The notes below the pieces were generated by a model that saw only the letters and a list, made by a program, of their open reading frames with translations, was not told the origin of the DNA and made no database searches. Of a stretch of 64,000 nt of DNA, positions 28,887 through 39,242 are shown in pieces. Made by a program: the position numbers and the translations under genes. The stretch covers positions 309,365-373,364 of the forward strand of contig NZ_JAGFBV010000001.1 of assembly GCF_017948595.1 (NCBI RefSeq). The letters are read 5' to 3'. The DNA comes from Flavobacterium geliluteum (GTDB taxonomy: Bacteria > Bacteroidota > Bacteroidia > Flavobacteriales > Flavobacteriaceae). Position 1 is the stretch's first letter. The number at the start of each line of letters is the position of its first letter.

Positions 28887-28900
28887 GTTCTACGTAGAAC
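28887..28900. promoter_or_regulatory. 14-bp perfect palindrome upstream of the cargo locus
   Basis: GTTCTACGTAGAAC is self-complementary. A further GTAGAA at 28879 pairs with TTCTAC inside it. It lies 200 bases before the giant secreted protein gene and could be an operator, but nothing else supports a regulator. Confidence 0.3.
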
Positions 28901-29037
28901 GCTTGTGCGTCCTACACTTTTTTGATTTCGATGAAATTACTTTTGTAGGATATTTTTTTTCTAATTAAGATTTTTTAATTGATTTGATTATTAATCTGAG
29001 TATATAAAAAATCCTCTGATTTCATCTTACGATTATC

Positions 29038-29066
29038 AATTCTATTAGGTTAAAACTAATAGAATT
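29038..29066. promoter_or_regulatory. Inverted repeat in the leader of the giant T9SS cargo gene
   Basis: AATTCTATTAG (29038-29048) and CTAATAGAATT (29056-29066) form an 11-bp stem with a 7-base loop, 37 bases before the start codon. There is no T run, so it is more likely an operator or mRNA leader hairpin than a terminator. Confidence 0.4.
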
Positions 29067-29102
29067 ATATAGGTCTAAAATTAAAGTCAAAAGCAACACA
29101 AT

Positions 29103-32100
29103 ATGAAAGTCAAAATTACTTTACTTATACTATCTTTTTTAGGATGTGTAAATGTTAACGCGCAATCTTTCCTGATTAGTTTTCCCAATCATTCAGTTGC
29201 ACCCACACAGAATCCACAAAATTTAACAGTTTGTAATTCATCTTCCTTACTACAAGTTCGACTTGATGTTGCAACTACAGCTACTACTGGTGCTAATGTG
29301 ACCCTTCAGTTGCCAGTAGGTATTGAATATGTCTCGGGCAGTATTTTGAAAAGCGATGGAAGTTTAGGACTGACTATTGCAGAAAATGGAGGTACAGCAA
29401 ATGCGCCAAAATTTATTGTAGGACCAAATGCATTGACTACGGGAGATTATATTGTTTTTACCATAGAAAAAAAAGCAACTTGTGCTGCAAGAACAACTGC
29501 ATTATCAGGAACTATATTTAAAGATGTAGTGACTGCTACAATTGCGGGCGAGACACCGAGTATAGGTACTTCCCCTGCTTATCAGGTTTTCTATCCTGTA
29601 TTTAGTTTTACGCAACCTGCAACACAAATTAATGCTGTTATAGGTCAAACTTATTCCAGATCTTTTACAATTACGAATGGTGGTAACGGGTGTACAAAAG
29701 AAGTAAATTTTACTATTGATTATCCTTCCGGCGGAATAAAACAAACAAGTTTAACTCTGGGAGGTGTTGCAATAACGCCAGTGTCTACTATCGGTACAAC
29801 CTCTTTTTATAAAATAAATGCAACTGAATTGCCTAGCGGTGATTTTTGTTTTGGTGAGACATTGATTTTTACAGAAACGTATGTTGTGAAAACATGTGAT
29901 GCAGTTACCAATTATGCTACAGGATGGGGTTGCGGTTCTGCTGCGGCCGACTGGTGTCAAACGGCAACAGGCAGTGTTGGTATTACGATGGTTTCGGGCG
30001 TGTCAAATTACGATCAGTTTACGGTTTCTAAAGTAGGTTATGTAAATGACTGTACGCCGTTTTCGTTTAAAATTGTTTATAAAAATTCTGGAACCGGTAA
30101 TCCTATCGCTGCAGCAATGTATAATGCTGCTTTTGAGATTGGGCAGGGTGTAGAGGATGGATCCCAATTGCAGGCAATGAATTTTCAAAGCTTAAATTTA
30201 AATGCAGCTGTACTCAATGGAAATAGTGTACCACATACTGGCGGAACAGGAACCAGTATTTATCGTATGAATCTTAAAGATTTATTCACTTCAGATCCTG
30301 ATGGAGTGGGAGTTGGTATTGATGATCTTGACGGTGATGGTTTTTATGATGATTTACCAGCTGGTGCTTCCATAACATTTGATATTGCAGCTTTAGTGAA
30401 TTGTAATGCAACATGCAATATTAGCCGTTCGTTGTACTACGGTTTTTGTGGTACAATTTTATATAATACAATATGTGGTAGTACAGTAGTTACCAGTAAT
30501 TTTATTAGAGATTCGCACTACGAAAAAGATAGAGATAGTGCTTTATCAACTTTTTTTGGAGAAAACTTACAAACTGCGGATAATAGTTATGCGCCTTCAA
30601 ATGTATATTGCGGAGTACCTTTTCGTATGCGATTTTCTGTGAATTGGTATTCGATGGATCCTATTAATTATAATGCTAATCAGAAATGGGTTTACAAAAT
30701 CACACTGCCAGCGGGAGTTCGCGTTTCTGGCACTGGTAACCCACAATGGAATAATGGGAAAGACATCAATAGCACTGCTTTTTTAACACCAACAGTAACG
30801 CAAATGGGTAATGTAGTGACAGTCGTTTCGCCCGATGTTTTGCCCGGAATGGTTTATATAGACTTGATTGTCGATTGTAATAACTCTTGTGGTTCGTCAT
30901 TAATAATACCGTATCATTTTGAATATGTTAATGATACTACAGTGGCCTGTAATTGCAATAGCGCTGTGTTTTGCGATAGCTACACTGTAAAAAATGTTGT
31001 TTGTCCTGATTCATGCACTGTTGGAGGAGCAAATATTAAAAGTATAAAAGTAGAACGAGCGGATAATTCTTTAGGATGGACAGATAATACATTGTCTACT
31101 CATCAGGTAAGAAGTGCTATTTCTACCTACGATCTATCAAAAGCTTTATATCTTGATCAAATTGATATTACGGCTACTGGTGTTCAGAATGGTATTGCCG
31201 CTACGAATTTATTTCTTTATACAGCAATTAATAAGTACGGAGGTAATGGAGATAAACTAACTCCTTTAAGTATCGATGTAATCATTAAAAGAGCAGGAGT
31301 AACTGTTGCTACAGGAACAAGTTCTGTGTTTACAACTATAGGAACTACCACTACAGGAGTTTTGCCTTTGTACGGTATTCAGGCTATACGATGGAATTTA
31401 ACTGCAACGCTGCCACAAGGCGGATTATTAGCAGGTGATACCTACGAAACAGTTGCTCATTATACGGTTTCAACAAATGCTTTACCAAGTAATGATGTGC
31501 AAACTGGAAATGCTATTTATTTCTATAATTTAGACACTAACAATAATGAAATTTCATGTGGCAGTAGAGTTCCGGAACTTTATCTTGTTGGGACCATCTT
31601 TAATTTGAACCCTTACTCGCAAAATGTTACAAATGCGTGCGGAATTGCTTCTTCTCAAAGTACTATTTACAGGCAATATGCGCCTTCGGGAAACTTTTAT
31701 AAAAATGAAATTCGTCCCGGACTTATTATTACGGCCTATACAGTAACACTTCCTGCTGGTTATACTATGGTCGGATTTAGAAATGCTCAGGATGGATCAC
31801 CTTATTTAACACCAACTTCTGTAACAGGGAATCAATATCGATATGAACTTCCAGTTGTAGTAAATGATCTACGCCCTTCATTCAACTATCAGTCGTATTA
31901 TGCAGATATGTCGCCAACTTGTGCAACAGCTTCTTCAGAAAATTATACTATTGCAGCAGAATTTCAAGATTTTAATTATCATTATAAAGATTTGAGTTCA
32001 TCAAATCCAGATGCCAAATCGGAAACTTTTACGGTGACTGTTCCTTATAATACAGCAACAAAACCAGCAGTTACCTTCACAAATCAAACGGGGACATTAC

Positions 32101-35100
32101 AAGTATCAAAACCAACAGAAAGTTTTACAGTTCGTTTAGCTAACATGGGTACAACGACAGCACCATATACTTGGATGTCAATTCCTAATGTGTCAGGCGT
32201 TACCATTACTCAGGTGGTCGATTTGACTACTAATACAGCTTTAACCCCAATAAATTATTCAGGAGGAACATGGTATAAATTAAGTACGGCAGGTTTGGCA
32301 ACGGCTGCGACTAATAATTATCGTATAGACTTTAATTATACAACTTGCGTTCCCACAACGATCAACGTTGATGCAGGTTGGAATTGTACTTCTTTTCCAA
32401 CAGACCCGACCGAGTACACTTGTGATCGCAATACAATTGCTTTACCATTTATTCCACAGACTGCCGAGATACAAATTATAAATATCCAGCAACCTACGAC
32501 ACCAATAAATTTATGTACATCTATACCATTTGAGTATAGGATGAATTCCGCAGGTGCAGGAAATACGGTAAATAATAAATTTGTTATCGATTTACCGGTT
32601 GGAATGTCATATGAAAGTGGTTCTATCCAAGCAGAATATCCGGCTGGTTCAGGTAACTGGAAACCAGTTGTTTTTAAAACGGCAGGTACCCGAACCACAG
32701 TAGATTTAAGTTCTTATCCGGATTATCCTGCTGAAGGTTTACCGGGCACATTGAATGACGGAGGAAATAGTAATTTACGATTGATAGGAATGCGTTTTTC
32801 ACTAAATACCAATTGTGATTTCGTGGCGGGTTCAAACATAAATATTTTTGCTAATGCAAATGGTTCCTGCGGTGTGCCTTACACAGACGATGGGGTAGGT
32901 TCTGCCTCATTACCAATAAATGCAATTGGAGTGGTTCCGGATTATTTGGTGGTGAGTAATTTGGCACTGGCTTCCGGATCCTTTAATAATTGTAGCAGTC
33001 CTTTGGTTTTTAATGCAACACACACAATAGTGTCATCGATGGCAACAGGTTCAACAGGTTCAGCCCGTATTATTTTACCTCCTGGTTATGGATATGTCAC
33101 CGGCTCTTATGTCTGCAATACTTCGTCTCACTGCGCGACATTAAAAGGTGTTTTTATCAACGTAGCTGGTCAGAGTTATATAGATTTAGCTATCCCTGCC
33201 GGAATGACCTCTGGTAATACATTTAATTATTCATTTGCTATCGAAAAAATTGGTTCTGTAGCTTGTTCTAATTATAGGGTATTATTACAGACAATTGATA
33301 AAGTTGCAGATGTAGGCTGTAGTTCATCTCCAGGAGGAGTTTGTTCTAATATTGCCATACAAACGGGAAGTGCCTCGTATGAATATACAATTTCGAATCC
33401 CACATTTGCCATTACAAGTTTTAAAGGAACTTATAATGCAGACAATTACTCAGGTTCAATTACCATTAACAATACAAGTACAAACAATCAAACCAATGAT
33501 ATTCCTCTTAAAATAGGGTTTTATTGTGCCGATGTATCAGGAAATCCAACCGGATCGTTATTGGCTACTTATACAATGACAAATTCAATTGCGACAGGTG
33601 CAACCGTAACAGAGAATTATACGTTTTCTGTAGCAAGCGCTTGCGGACATGGAAAAATAATAGCTGTTATTTCTACAGATAATAATTGTATTTGTGAAAC
33701 GGTTTCGAAAACATCAGATCCGTTACCTATTGCTACTAACGATTCATATTGTTATGAGCAAGGAGCAATTTCAACAACACTAAATGTAGTATCGAATGAT
33801 ACGACAGGAAAAAGTATAATTCCATCTACAGTTAACTTGGTTGTACCTCCGGATGCAACAGGAATTGTTATGGATAGTGATGGAGATAGTATTAGTATGA
33901 CCATTGATTCTGAAGGGACTTGGAGTGTGAATGAAACTTCAGGAGAAATAACCTTTACACCCTTATCCAATACAATATTAAATCCAACAGCAATACAATA
34001 TAACGCTCGAGATTCAGCAGGAAATGTTTCTAATAACGCAACAGTGGTTGCCAAAGCAGCTTTGAAACAGGTTGGGAGCATAGCCTCTTCTTGTAATGCA
34101 AATGGTTCTGGATATACATTAAATCTGGCAGTAAGTGGTACGGCACCTTATCTAGTCACCGGGACTGGTGCGCCAGGTACATGGTCAGGAAACAATTGGA
34201 CTTCAAGTACAATTACCGCTGGAACTAATTATAATGTGAGTATTCAAGATGCTAATGCCTGCAATAGTGTTGTGGTTTCAGGAACAGTACCAGTTTGCTG
34301 TACATTCAAAGTTACTAATCCAACATTTGCATCAACAACTATTTCATGTTATGAGCAACTGCCAGCGGCCAAATCATTAACTAAACTTGAATTCGAGGCT
34401 TTAGGAAACGCTGATGGAGTGATAGGAAACTCATCTTGTGGTGTAATTGTAATTACAGCTTCTAATGCGCCCAATCCTGGTTGTGACGGAAATGTAATCC
34501 GAACTTACACGGTAACAGAATACGCAGACACCAACAATAACAAGGTGAGGGATGCAGATGAGGATATGATTTTAAATACGGTTGATTTCATCCAGACATT
34601 TACAATCCAGAGCTCAGATTTTGTGCTTCCGCCTCATCAAAGTGCTACGGTCGAATGTGCTTCCGATATCGTAGCGCCTACAGTTCCAATGGTAAAGGAT
34701 TATTGTGGAAATGTTTTAACCCCAAGTATGCCAATTGTTTCTGCAACACCATCATGCGAAGGCGAAGTGACGTATACCTATACATTTACAGATTGTAGTG
34801 GGCATACTCGTAATTGGGTTTACACGTATACAATTGATGATACGGTAGCTCCAACAGGAACAGCTCCTGCGGATCTGGCGGTACAATGTATTGCTGAAAT
34901 CCCTACAGCAGATGTAAATTTGATTACAGATGTAGCTGATAATTGTAATGGAGGTGTTACGGTAACGGTTTCAGATTCAAATAATGGCGGATCTGGCGGA
35001 ATTAATGATCCATACATCATAAAAAGGACCTATACCTTAAAAGACTGCAGTGGATTAGTTACCAATCTAATACAAACCATAACTGTTAAAAATACTGGCA

Positions 35101-36248
35101 CTACAACAATACCCGTTTTAGCGGATGTATTACTTGAAGGATGTAGCGGAACTCCAGTAGCACCAATAATTAATAAGGGTTGCACAGGAACCATAACAGG
35201 AACTACTACAACTGTTTTTCCAATTAGGCAGGAAGGAACCACTGTGGTTACATGGGTTTTTGATGATGGTGACGGAAACGTGATCACAGCAAATCAAAAT
35301 GTGATGATTAATAATTCGATTACAGCTCCAATTAGTGGAGGTGATCAAATAGAGTGTGCTTTAAAAGACATACAAACCTTAACTGCTGCAGCTATCGTAC
35401 CTGTTGGAAAACAAATAGTTTGGTATGACTCTGCTGTTGCTGGAAGTATCGTCGCTTCACCAATATTAAATTCAGTTGGATCAGTTACTTATTATGCAGA
35501 AACTGTTGATGTGGCTTCAGGATGTAACAGTTTGGTAAGAACTCCAATAACGCTTACACTAAATAATTGCTCCATTGGATTGATTAAAAAAGTAGTTTTT
35601 GATGATAATAATAAGGATGGTTATGCGCAAGTAGGAGAAACGGTGAGTTATCTTTTTGAAATTACAAATTTTGGTGATGTTCCGCTAACAAATGTAAGCG
35701 TAACAGATAGTAAGGATGGTTTAATTCTAACGGGAGATCCAATTAATTTGGGAGTGGCAGAAACGAATACGACTGAATTTAAAGGAATTTACAAACTGAC
35801 ACAAGCCGATATTAACCTGGGCAAAGTGATAAATCAGGCGACTGTCAAGGGAACAACTCCTTTTAATACAATGGTCACGGATATATCAGATGACAGCTCT
35901 CTTTCAGAAGACAAACCCACAGTACTGGATATTACAAAATGTGTAATCAAAGTTTCTAATGCAATTTCGCCTAATGAAGATGGTCTAAACGATGCTTTTT
36001 ACATTGGTGGTCTTGAATGTTATCCTGATAATACGGTAGAAATTTATAATCGTTGGGGAGTTTTGGTATTTGAAAGAGACCGTTATAATAATGTAGATCG
36101 AGTATTTAAAGGAATCTCCGAAGGTCGGGCTACGATAAGTCAGTCTAGCGGATTACCTGCCGGAACCTATTTTTATATCATAAAATATAAAGATGTAAAT
36201 AACGGCGCAACACAAGAGAAATCTGGCTATTTGTACTTAACCCGATAA
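29103..36248 (+). CDS. Giant secreted surface protein with T9SS type B sorting domain
   Basis: 2,381 residues. A signal peptide (about 1-21, ending NVNAQ) exports it to the periplasm. The body is a long series of beta-sandwich, DUF11/CARDB-like units rich in Thr, Asn, Gly and Cys. A bacterial Ig/cadherin-like segment (about 1540-1650) is followed by HYR-like units around 1850-2010 (DDTVAPTGTAPADLAVQC). A clear DUF11 repeat (about 2155-2275) precedes the C-terminal type B T9SS domain (about 2285-2381: ISPNEDGLNDAFYIGGLECY, VEIYNRWGVLVFE, LPAGTYFYIIKY). Type B domains direct secretion with a PorP/SprF partner, which is the next gene. It is likely a surface adhesin or gliding-associated protein. 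Confidence 0.9.
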   Translation: MKVKITLLILSFLGCVNVNAQSFLISFPNHSVAPTQNPQNLTVCNSSSLLQVRLDVATTATTGANVTLQLPVGIEYVSGSILKSDGSLGLTIAENGGTANAPKFIVGPNALTTGDYIVFTIEKKATCAARTTALSGTIFKDVVTATIAGETPSIGTSPAYQVFYPVFSFTQPATQINAVIGQTYSRSFTITNGGNGCTKEVNFTIDYPSGGIKQTSLTLGGVAITPVSTIGTTSFYKINATELPSGDFCFGETLIFTETYVVKTCDAVTNYATGWGCGSAAADWCQTATGSVGITMVSGVSNYDQFTVSKVGYVNDCTPFSFKIVYKNSGTGNPIAAAMYNAAFEIGQGVEDGSQLQAMNFQSLNLNAAVLNGNSVPHTGGTGTSIYRMNLKDLFTSDPDGVGVGIDDLDGDGFYDDLPAGASITFDIAALVNCNATCNISRSLYYGFCGTILYNTICGSTVVTSNFIRDSHYEKDRDSALSTFFGENLQTADNSYAPSNVYCGVPFRMRFSVNWYSMDPINYNANQKWVYKITLPAGVRVSGTGNPQWNNGKDINSTAFLTPTVTQMGNVVTVVSPDVLPGMVYIDLIVDCNNSCGSSLIIPYHFEYVNDTTVACNCNSAVFCDSYTVKNVVCPDSCTVGGANIKSIKVERADNSLGWTDNTLSTHQVRSAISTYDLSKALYLDQIDITATGVQNGIAATNLFLYTAINKYGGNGDKLTPLSIDVIIKRAGVTVATGTSSVFTTIGTTTTGVLPLYGIQAIRWNLTATLPQGGLLAGDTYETVAHYTVSTNALPSNDVQTGNAIYFYNLDTNNNEISCGSRVPELYLVGTIFNLNPYSQNVTNACGIASSQSTIYRQYAPSGNFYKNEIRPGLIITAYTVTLPAGYTMVGFRNAQDGSPYLTPTSVTGNQYRYELPVVVNDLRPSFNYQSYYADMSPTCATASSENYTIAAEFQDFNYHYKDLSSSNPDAKSETFTVTVPYNTATKPAVTFTNQTGTLQVSKPTESFTVRLANMGTTTAPYTWMSIPNVSGVTITQVVDLTTNTALTPINYSGGTWYKLSTAGLATAATNNYRIDFNYTTCVPTTINVDAGWNCTSFPTDPTEYTCDRNTIALPFIPQTAEIQIINIQQPTTPINLCTSIPFEYRMNSAGAGNTVNNKFVIDLPVGMSYESGSIQAEYPAGSGNWKPVVFKTAGTRTTVDLSSYPDYPAEGLPGTLNDGGNSNLRLIGMRFSLNTNCDFVAGSNINIFANANGSCGVPYTDDGVGSASLPINAIGVVPDYLVVSNLALASGSFNNCSSPLVFNATHTIVSSMATGSTGSARIILPPGYGYVTGSYVCNTSSHCATLKGVFINVAGQSYIDLAIPAGMTSGNTFNYSFAIEKIGSVACSNYRVLLQTIDKVADVGCSSSPGGVCSNIAIQTGSASYEYTISNPTFAITSFKGTYNADNYSGSITINNTSTNNQTNDIPLKIGFYCADVSGNPTGSLLATYTMTNSIATGATVTENYTFSVASACGHGKIIAVISTDNNCICETVSKTSDPLPIATNDSYCYEQGAISTTLNVVSNDTTGKSIIPSTVNLVVPPDATGIVMDSDGDSISMTIDSEGTWSVNETSGEITFTPLSNTILNPTAIQYNARDSAGNVSNNATVVAKAALKQVGSIASSCNANGSGYTLNLAVSGTAPYLVTGTGAPGTWSGNNWTSSTITAGTNYNVSIQDANACNSVVVSGTVPVCCTFKVTNPTFASTTISCYEQLPAAKSLTKLEFEALGNADGVIGNSSCGVIVITASNAPNPGCDGNVIRTYTVTEYADTNNNKVRDADEDMILNTVDFIQTFTIQSSDFVLPPHQSATVECASDIVAPTVPMVKDYCGNVLTPSMPIVSATPSCEGEVTYTYTFTDCSGHTRNWVYTYTIDDTVAPTGTAPADLAVQCIAEIPTADVNLITDVADNCNGGVTVTVSDSNNGGSGGINDPYIIKRTYTLKDCSGLVTNLIQTITVKNTGTTTIPVLADVLLEGCSGTPVAPIINKGCTGTITGTTTTVFPIRQEGTTVVTWVFDDGDGNVITANQNVMINNSITAPISGGDQIECALKDIQTLTAAAIVPVGKQIVWYDSAVAGSIVASPILNSVGSVTYYAETVDVASGCNSLVRTPITLTLNNCSIGLIKKVVFDDNNKDGYAQVGETVSYLFEITNFGDVPLTNVSVTDSKDGLILTGDPINLGVAETNTTEFKGIYKLTQADINLGKVINQATVKGTTPFNTMVTDISDDSSLSEDKPTVLDITKCVIKVSNAISPNEDGLNDAFYIGGLECYPDNTVEIYNRWGVLVFERDRYNNVDRVFKGISEGRATISQSSGLPAGTYFYIIKYKDVNNGATQEKSGYLYLTR

Positions 36249-36296
36249 AATTAATTTCTTGGGGATTATTCTACCGGGACTATAAAACTAAAACAC

Positions 36297-37208
36297 ATGA
36301 GAACAAGAATAATAGTATGGATAGTGATTTTTGCATCAATCAGCAGTTATGCTCAGCAAGACGCTCAGTTTACACAATATATGTACAATACTATCAGCGT
36401 AAATCCTGCTTATGCCGGTTCAAGAGGCGCTATGAGCATTTTCGGATTGTATCGTACCCAGTGGATTGGGCTTGATGGAGCTCCGGAAACAAGCAGTTTT
36501 TCATTAAATACTCCATTAAACAATACCAATTTAGGATTAGGTGTTTCGTTGTTGAGCGATAAAATAGGTCCAACAAATGAGACTGGCTTATCAGTAGATT
36601 TGTCATACACAGTACCTACTTCAGAGACTTTCAAACTTTCATTTGGTATCAAGGGAACAGCGAATTTATTCAACTTAGATATTGATAAACTAAATCCTGA
36701 AGATCAAGGGGATCCACAGTTTCAGGGCTTAAATTCTAAAATTTCACCTAATATCGGAGTGGGTGTCTATTGGCATTCAGACAAAGCTTATGTGGGATTG
36801 TCTATTCCAAATTTTATCGAAACCAATAGATACAGCGACAATGATGTTGCTATTTATAAAGATAAAATAAATTATTATTTCATTGCAGGTTATGTAATTG
36901 ATATCGACCCTTCCATAAAATTCAAACCAGCTCTATTAACTAAAATGGTCAAAGGAGCTCCTTTACAAGTAGATCTCTCGGGTAATTTTATGTTTAATGA
37001 CAAATTTGTGGTTGGGCTTGCATATCGATGGAGTGCAGCAGTAAGTGTCTTGGCCGGATTTCAAATTACAGATGGTTTGTATATAGGCTATGGATATGAT
37101 CATGAAACCACCAGTTTAAGAAGATTTAATTCAGGGTCGCATGAAATATTTCTGCGTTTTGAATTCCTCAATAAATACAGTCGAATAACTTCACCTAGAT
37201 TCTTTTAA
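36297..37208 (+). CDS. PorP/SprF family T9SS outer-membrane protein
   Basis: 303 residues with a signal peptide ending SSYAQ. The start of the mature protein, QDAQFTQYMYNTISVNPAYAGSRG, is the hallmark of the PorP/SprF family, and the rest is a predicted 14-strand-type barrel with GLGVSLLSDKIGPTNET and a C-terminal aromatic strand. SprF-type proteins are needed for secretion and surface attachment of the type B cargo encoded beside them. It begins 48 bases after the giant cargo gene, so the pair is probably co-transcribed. Confidence 0.95.
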   Translation: MRTRIIVWIVIFASISSYAQQDAQFTQYMYNTISVNPAYAGSRGAMSIFGLYRTQWIGLDGAPETSSFSLNTPLNNTNLGLGVSLLSDKIGPTNETGLSVDLSYTVPTSETFKLSFGIKGTANLFNLDIDKLNPEDQGDPQFQGLNSKISPNIGVGVYWHSDKAYVGLSIPNFIETNRYSDNDVAIYKDKINYYFIAGYVIDIDPSIKFKPALLTKMVKGAPLQVDLSGNFMFNDKFVVGLAYRWSAAVSVLAGFQITDGLYIGYGYDHETTSLRRFNSGSHEIFLRFEFLNKYSRITSPRFF

Positions 37209-37218
37209 TACTCCGATT

Positions 37219-39159
37219 ATGAAAATTAAAAAATTACTTTGTACCGTTTTTTTAGTGCTTTTTACGATCAAAGGAGTTGCACAAAAAGAGCGTATAGCTA
37301 ATGCTGATAAAAATTACGATAAATACGCTTATATCGATGCGATTACCATTTATGAAAAGGTAGCAGATAAAGGCTATAAAGATGAAAAAATGTTTCAAAG
37401 ATTAGGTAATGCCTATTATTTTAATGGAGCATTATCAAAAGCCAAAAAATGGTATGAAGCTTTGTTTGAGATGAATGATCAGCAGGAACCAGAATATTAC
37501 TATCGATACGCGCAAACACTAAAATCGGTGAATGATTATAGTAAAGCAGACCAGATCATGGATAAGTTTTATAAAAAAGCAGGGAGTGATCAGAGAGGTG
37601 TTTTATATAATAAAAACACCAACTATCGGGAGCAGATAAAAGCAAATTCGGGAAGATTTGAAGTGGCGGATGCAGGAATCAATTCAATATATTCAGATTA
37701 TGGGGCTGCATTTTTAAACAATAAAGTAGTATTTACTTCCGCTAGAGATACGGGAGGCATTGGCAAAAGAGTATTCAAATGGACCAATCAATCGTTTACC
37801 AATTTATATGCAGTCGAATGGAAGACAGACGGTAGTCCGGAAGAGGCGAGGAGATTTGAAAAAAGTATAAATTCGAAGTTTAACGAATCCAGTGCGATTT
37901 TTACACAGGATGGTAAAACAATGTATTTTACTAGAAACAATTTTTTAGACGGAAAGAAAGGGAAAAACAGCAAGAAAATTACGCTGTTAAAATTATATAA
38001 AGCGACTCTTATTGACGGAAAATGGAGTAATGTAATGGAGCTGCCTTTTAATAGTGACGAATATAGTGTGGCGCATCCGGCTTTAAGCTCAGATGAAAAG
38101 ACATTATATTTTGCTTCGGATATGCCGGGAGGTTTTGGCCAGTCAGATTTGTACAATGTTTCTATTAATTCTGATGGTAGTTTTGGTGTACCAAAAAATT
38201 TAGGACAAGTAATAAATACTGAGGGACGCGAAACATTTCCTTTTGTATCTGGAGACAACGAATTGTATTTTGCTAGTGATGGTCAGCCAGGATTAGGCGG
38301 GCTGGATATATTTGTAACGACAATTAATACTGATGCTTCTTTGGGTAGCATAGAAAACATTGGGGAACCGGTAAACAGTAAAGATGATGATTTTGGATAT
38401 GTGTTAAACATCAAAAGCAGAAGTGGTTTTTTTTCTTCAAACAGAGAGGGCGGACTTGGTTATGATGATATTTATCGATTTACTGAGACCAGAAAATTAA
38501 AATGCGATCAAACTATATCGGGCACTATCCGTGATTTGGATAGCCAAATAGTACTGGAAAATGTCAAAGTAAACTTGCTTGATGATCAGTTTAAAATAAT
38601 AGGGGAAGTCATAACAGGAATTGACGGAACTTATCGATTTACCGTAGATTGTGGAAAAAAATATGCTGTAAGAGCCGCAAAAGATGATTATGAAACTAAA
38701 GAAACCACTGTAACGATTAAGCAGGAATCGGGTACGACAAGTTTGGACATTCTACTTGAGAAAAGGATTAAACCCGTTACCATTGATACAGATTTGGCCA
38801 AAACAATGGATATTTCTTCTATTTATTTTGACTTAGACAAAGCAACAATAACCCAAAAAGCAGCCTTTGAACTAGAGAAAATCTATGAGGTAATGGTGCA
38901 ATACCCAGAAATGAGAGTCGATGTTCGTTCGCATACTGACAGCCGTCAAACGGCCAAGTACAATCTAGAACTATCAGAAAGAAGGGCTCAGTCTACGATT
39001 GCATGGCTTGTAAAAAAAGGCATTGCTCCAGCTCGCTTAACAGGTAGAGGATATGGTGAGAGCCAGCTTATAAACCAATGTTTAGACAATGTATCTTGTA
39101 CCGAAGCAGAACATCAGGCCAATAGACGAAGCGAATTTATAATTGTCTCGATAAAATAA
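37219..39159 (+). CDS. PorE-like OmpA-family protein of the T9SS cargo locus
   Basis: 646 residues with an N-terminal signal peptide (to VAQ). The domain order matches PorE. TPR helices come first (about 25-140: YEKVADKGYKDEKMFQRLGN). A PD40/WD40-type propeller follows (about 190-420: AHPALSSDEKTLYFASDMPG), then a carboxypeptidase-regulatory-like fold (about 435-515: TISGTIRDLDSQIVLENVKV). The C-terminus is an OmpA peptidoglycan-binding domain (about 530-646: IYFDLDKATITQKAAFELEK, VRSHTDSRQTAKYNLELSERRAQ). It probably anchors the PorP-type partner to peptidoglycan. It starts 10 bases after the sprF-like gene. Confidence 0.92.
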   Translation: MKIKKLLCTVFLVLFTIKGVAQKERIANADKNYDKYAYIDAITIYEKVADKGYKDEKMFQRLGNAYYFNGALSKAKKWYEALFEMNDQQEPEYYYRYAQTLKSVNDYSKADQIMDKFYKKAGSDQRGVLYNKNTNYREQIKANSGRFEVADAGINSIYSDYGAAFLNNKVVFTSARDTGGIGKRVFKWTNQSFTNLYAVEWKTDGSPEEARRFEKSINSKFNESSAIFTQDGKTMYFTRNNFLDGKKGKNSKKITLLKLYKATLIDGKWSNVMELPFNSDEYSVAHPALSSDEKTLYFASDMPGGFGQSDLYNVSINSDGSFGVPKNLGQVINTEGRETFPFVSGDNELYFASDGQPGLGGLDIFVTTINTDASLGSIENIGEPVNSKDDDFGYVLNIKSRSGFFSSNREGGLGYDDIYRFTETRKLKCDQTISGTIRDLDSQIVLENVKVNLLDDQFKIIGEVITGIDGTYRFTVDCGKKYAVRAAKDDYETKETTVTIKQESGTTSLDILLEKRIKPVTIDTDLAKTMDISSIYFDLDKATITQKAAFELEKIYEVMVQYPEMRVDVRSHTDSRQTAKYNLELSERRAQSTIAWLVKKGIAPARLTGRGYGESQLINQCLDNVSCTEAEHQANRRSEFIIVSIK

Positions 39160-39181
39160 TAAAGCCAATTGCAATTTTAGT

Positions 39182-39214
39182 AAAAGCCGCAAAGAAACTT
39201 TGCGGCTTTTAGCT
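39182..39214. terminator. Bidirectional terminator between the PorE-like gene and the nuclease gene
   Basis: AAAAGCCGCAAAG (39182-39194) pairs with CTTTGCGGCTTTT (39198-39210) around a 3-base loop. A and T runs at both ends suit convergent transcription. Confidence 0.88.
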
Positions 39215-39242
39215 TTTAGTCGTATTAGTAGTTTTTCTTTCG

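Noticed and set aside
33752..34081. 109-codon antisense frame in the giant cargo gene
   Set aside because: Shadow of a Thr/Ser/Val-rich repeat region.
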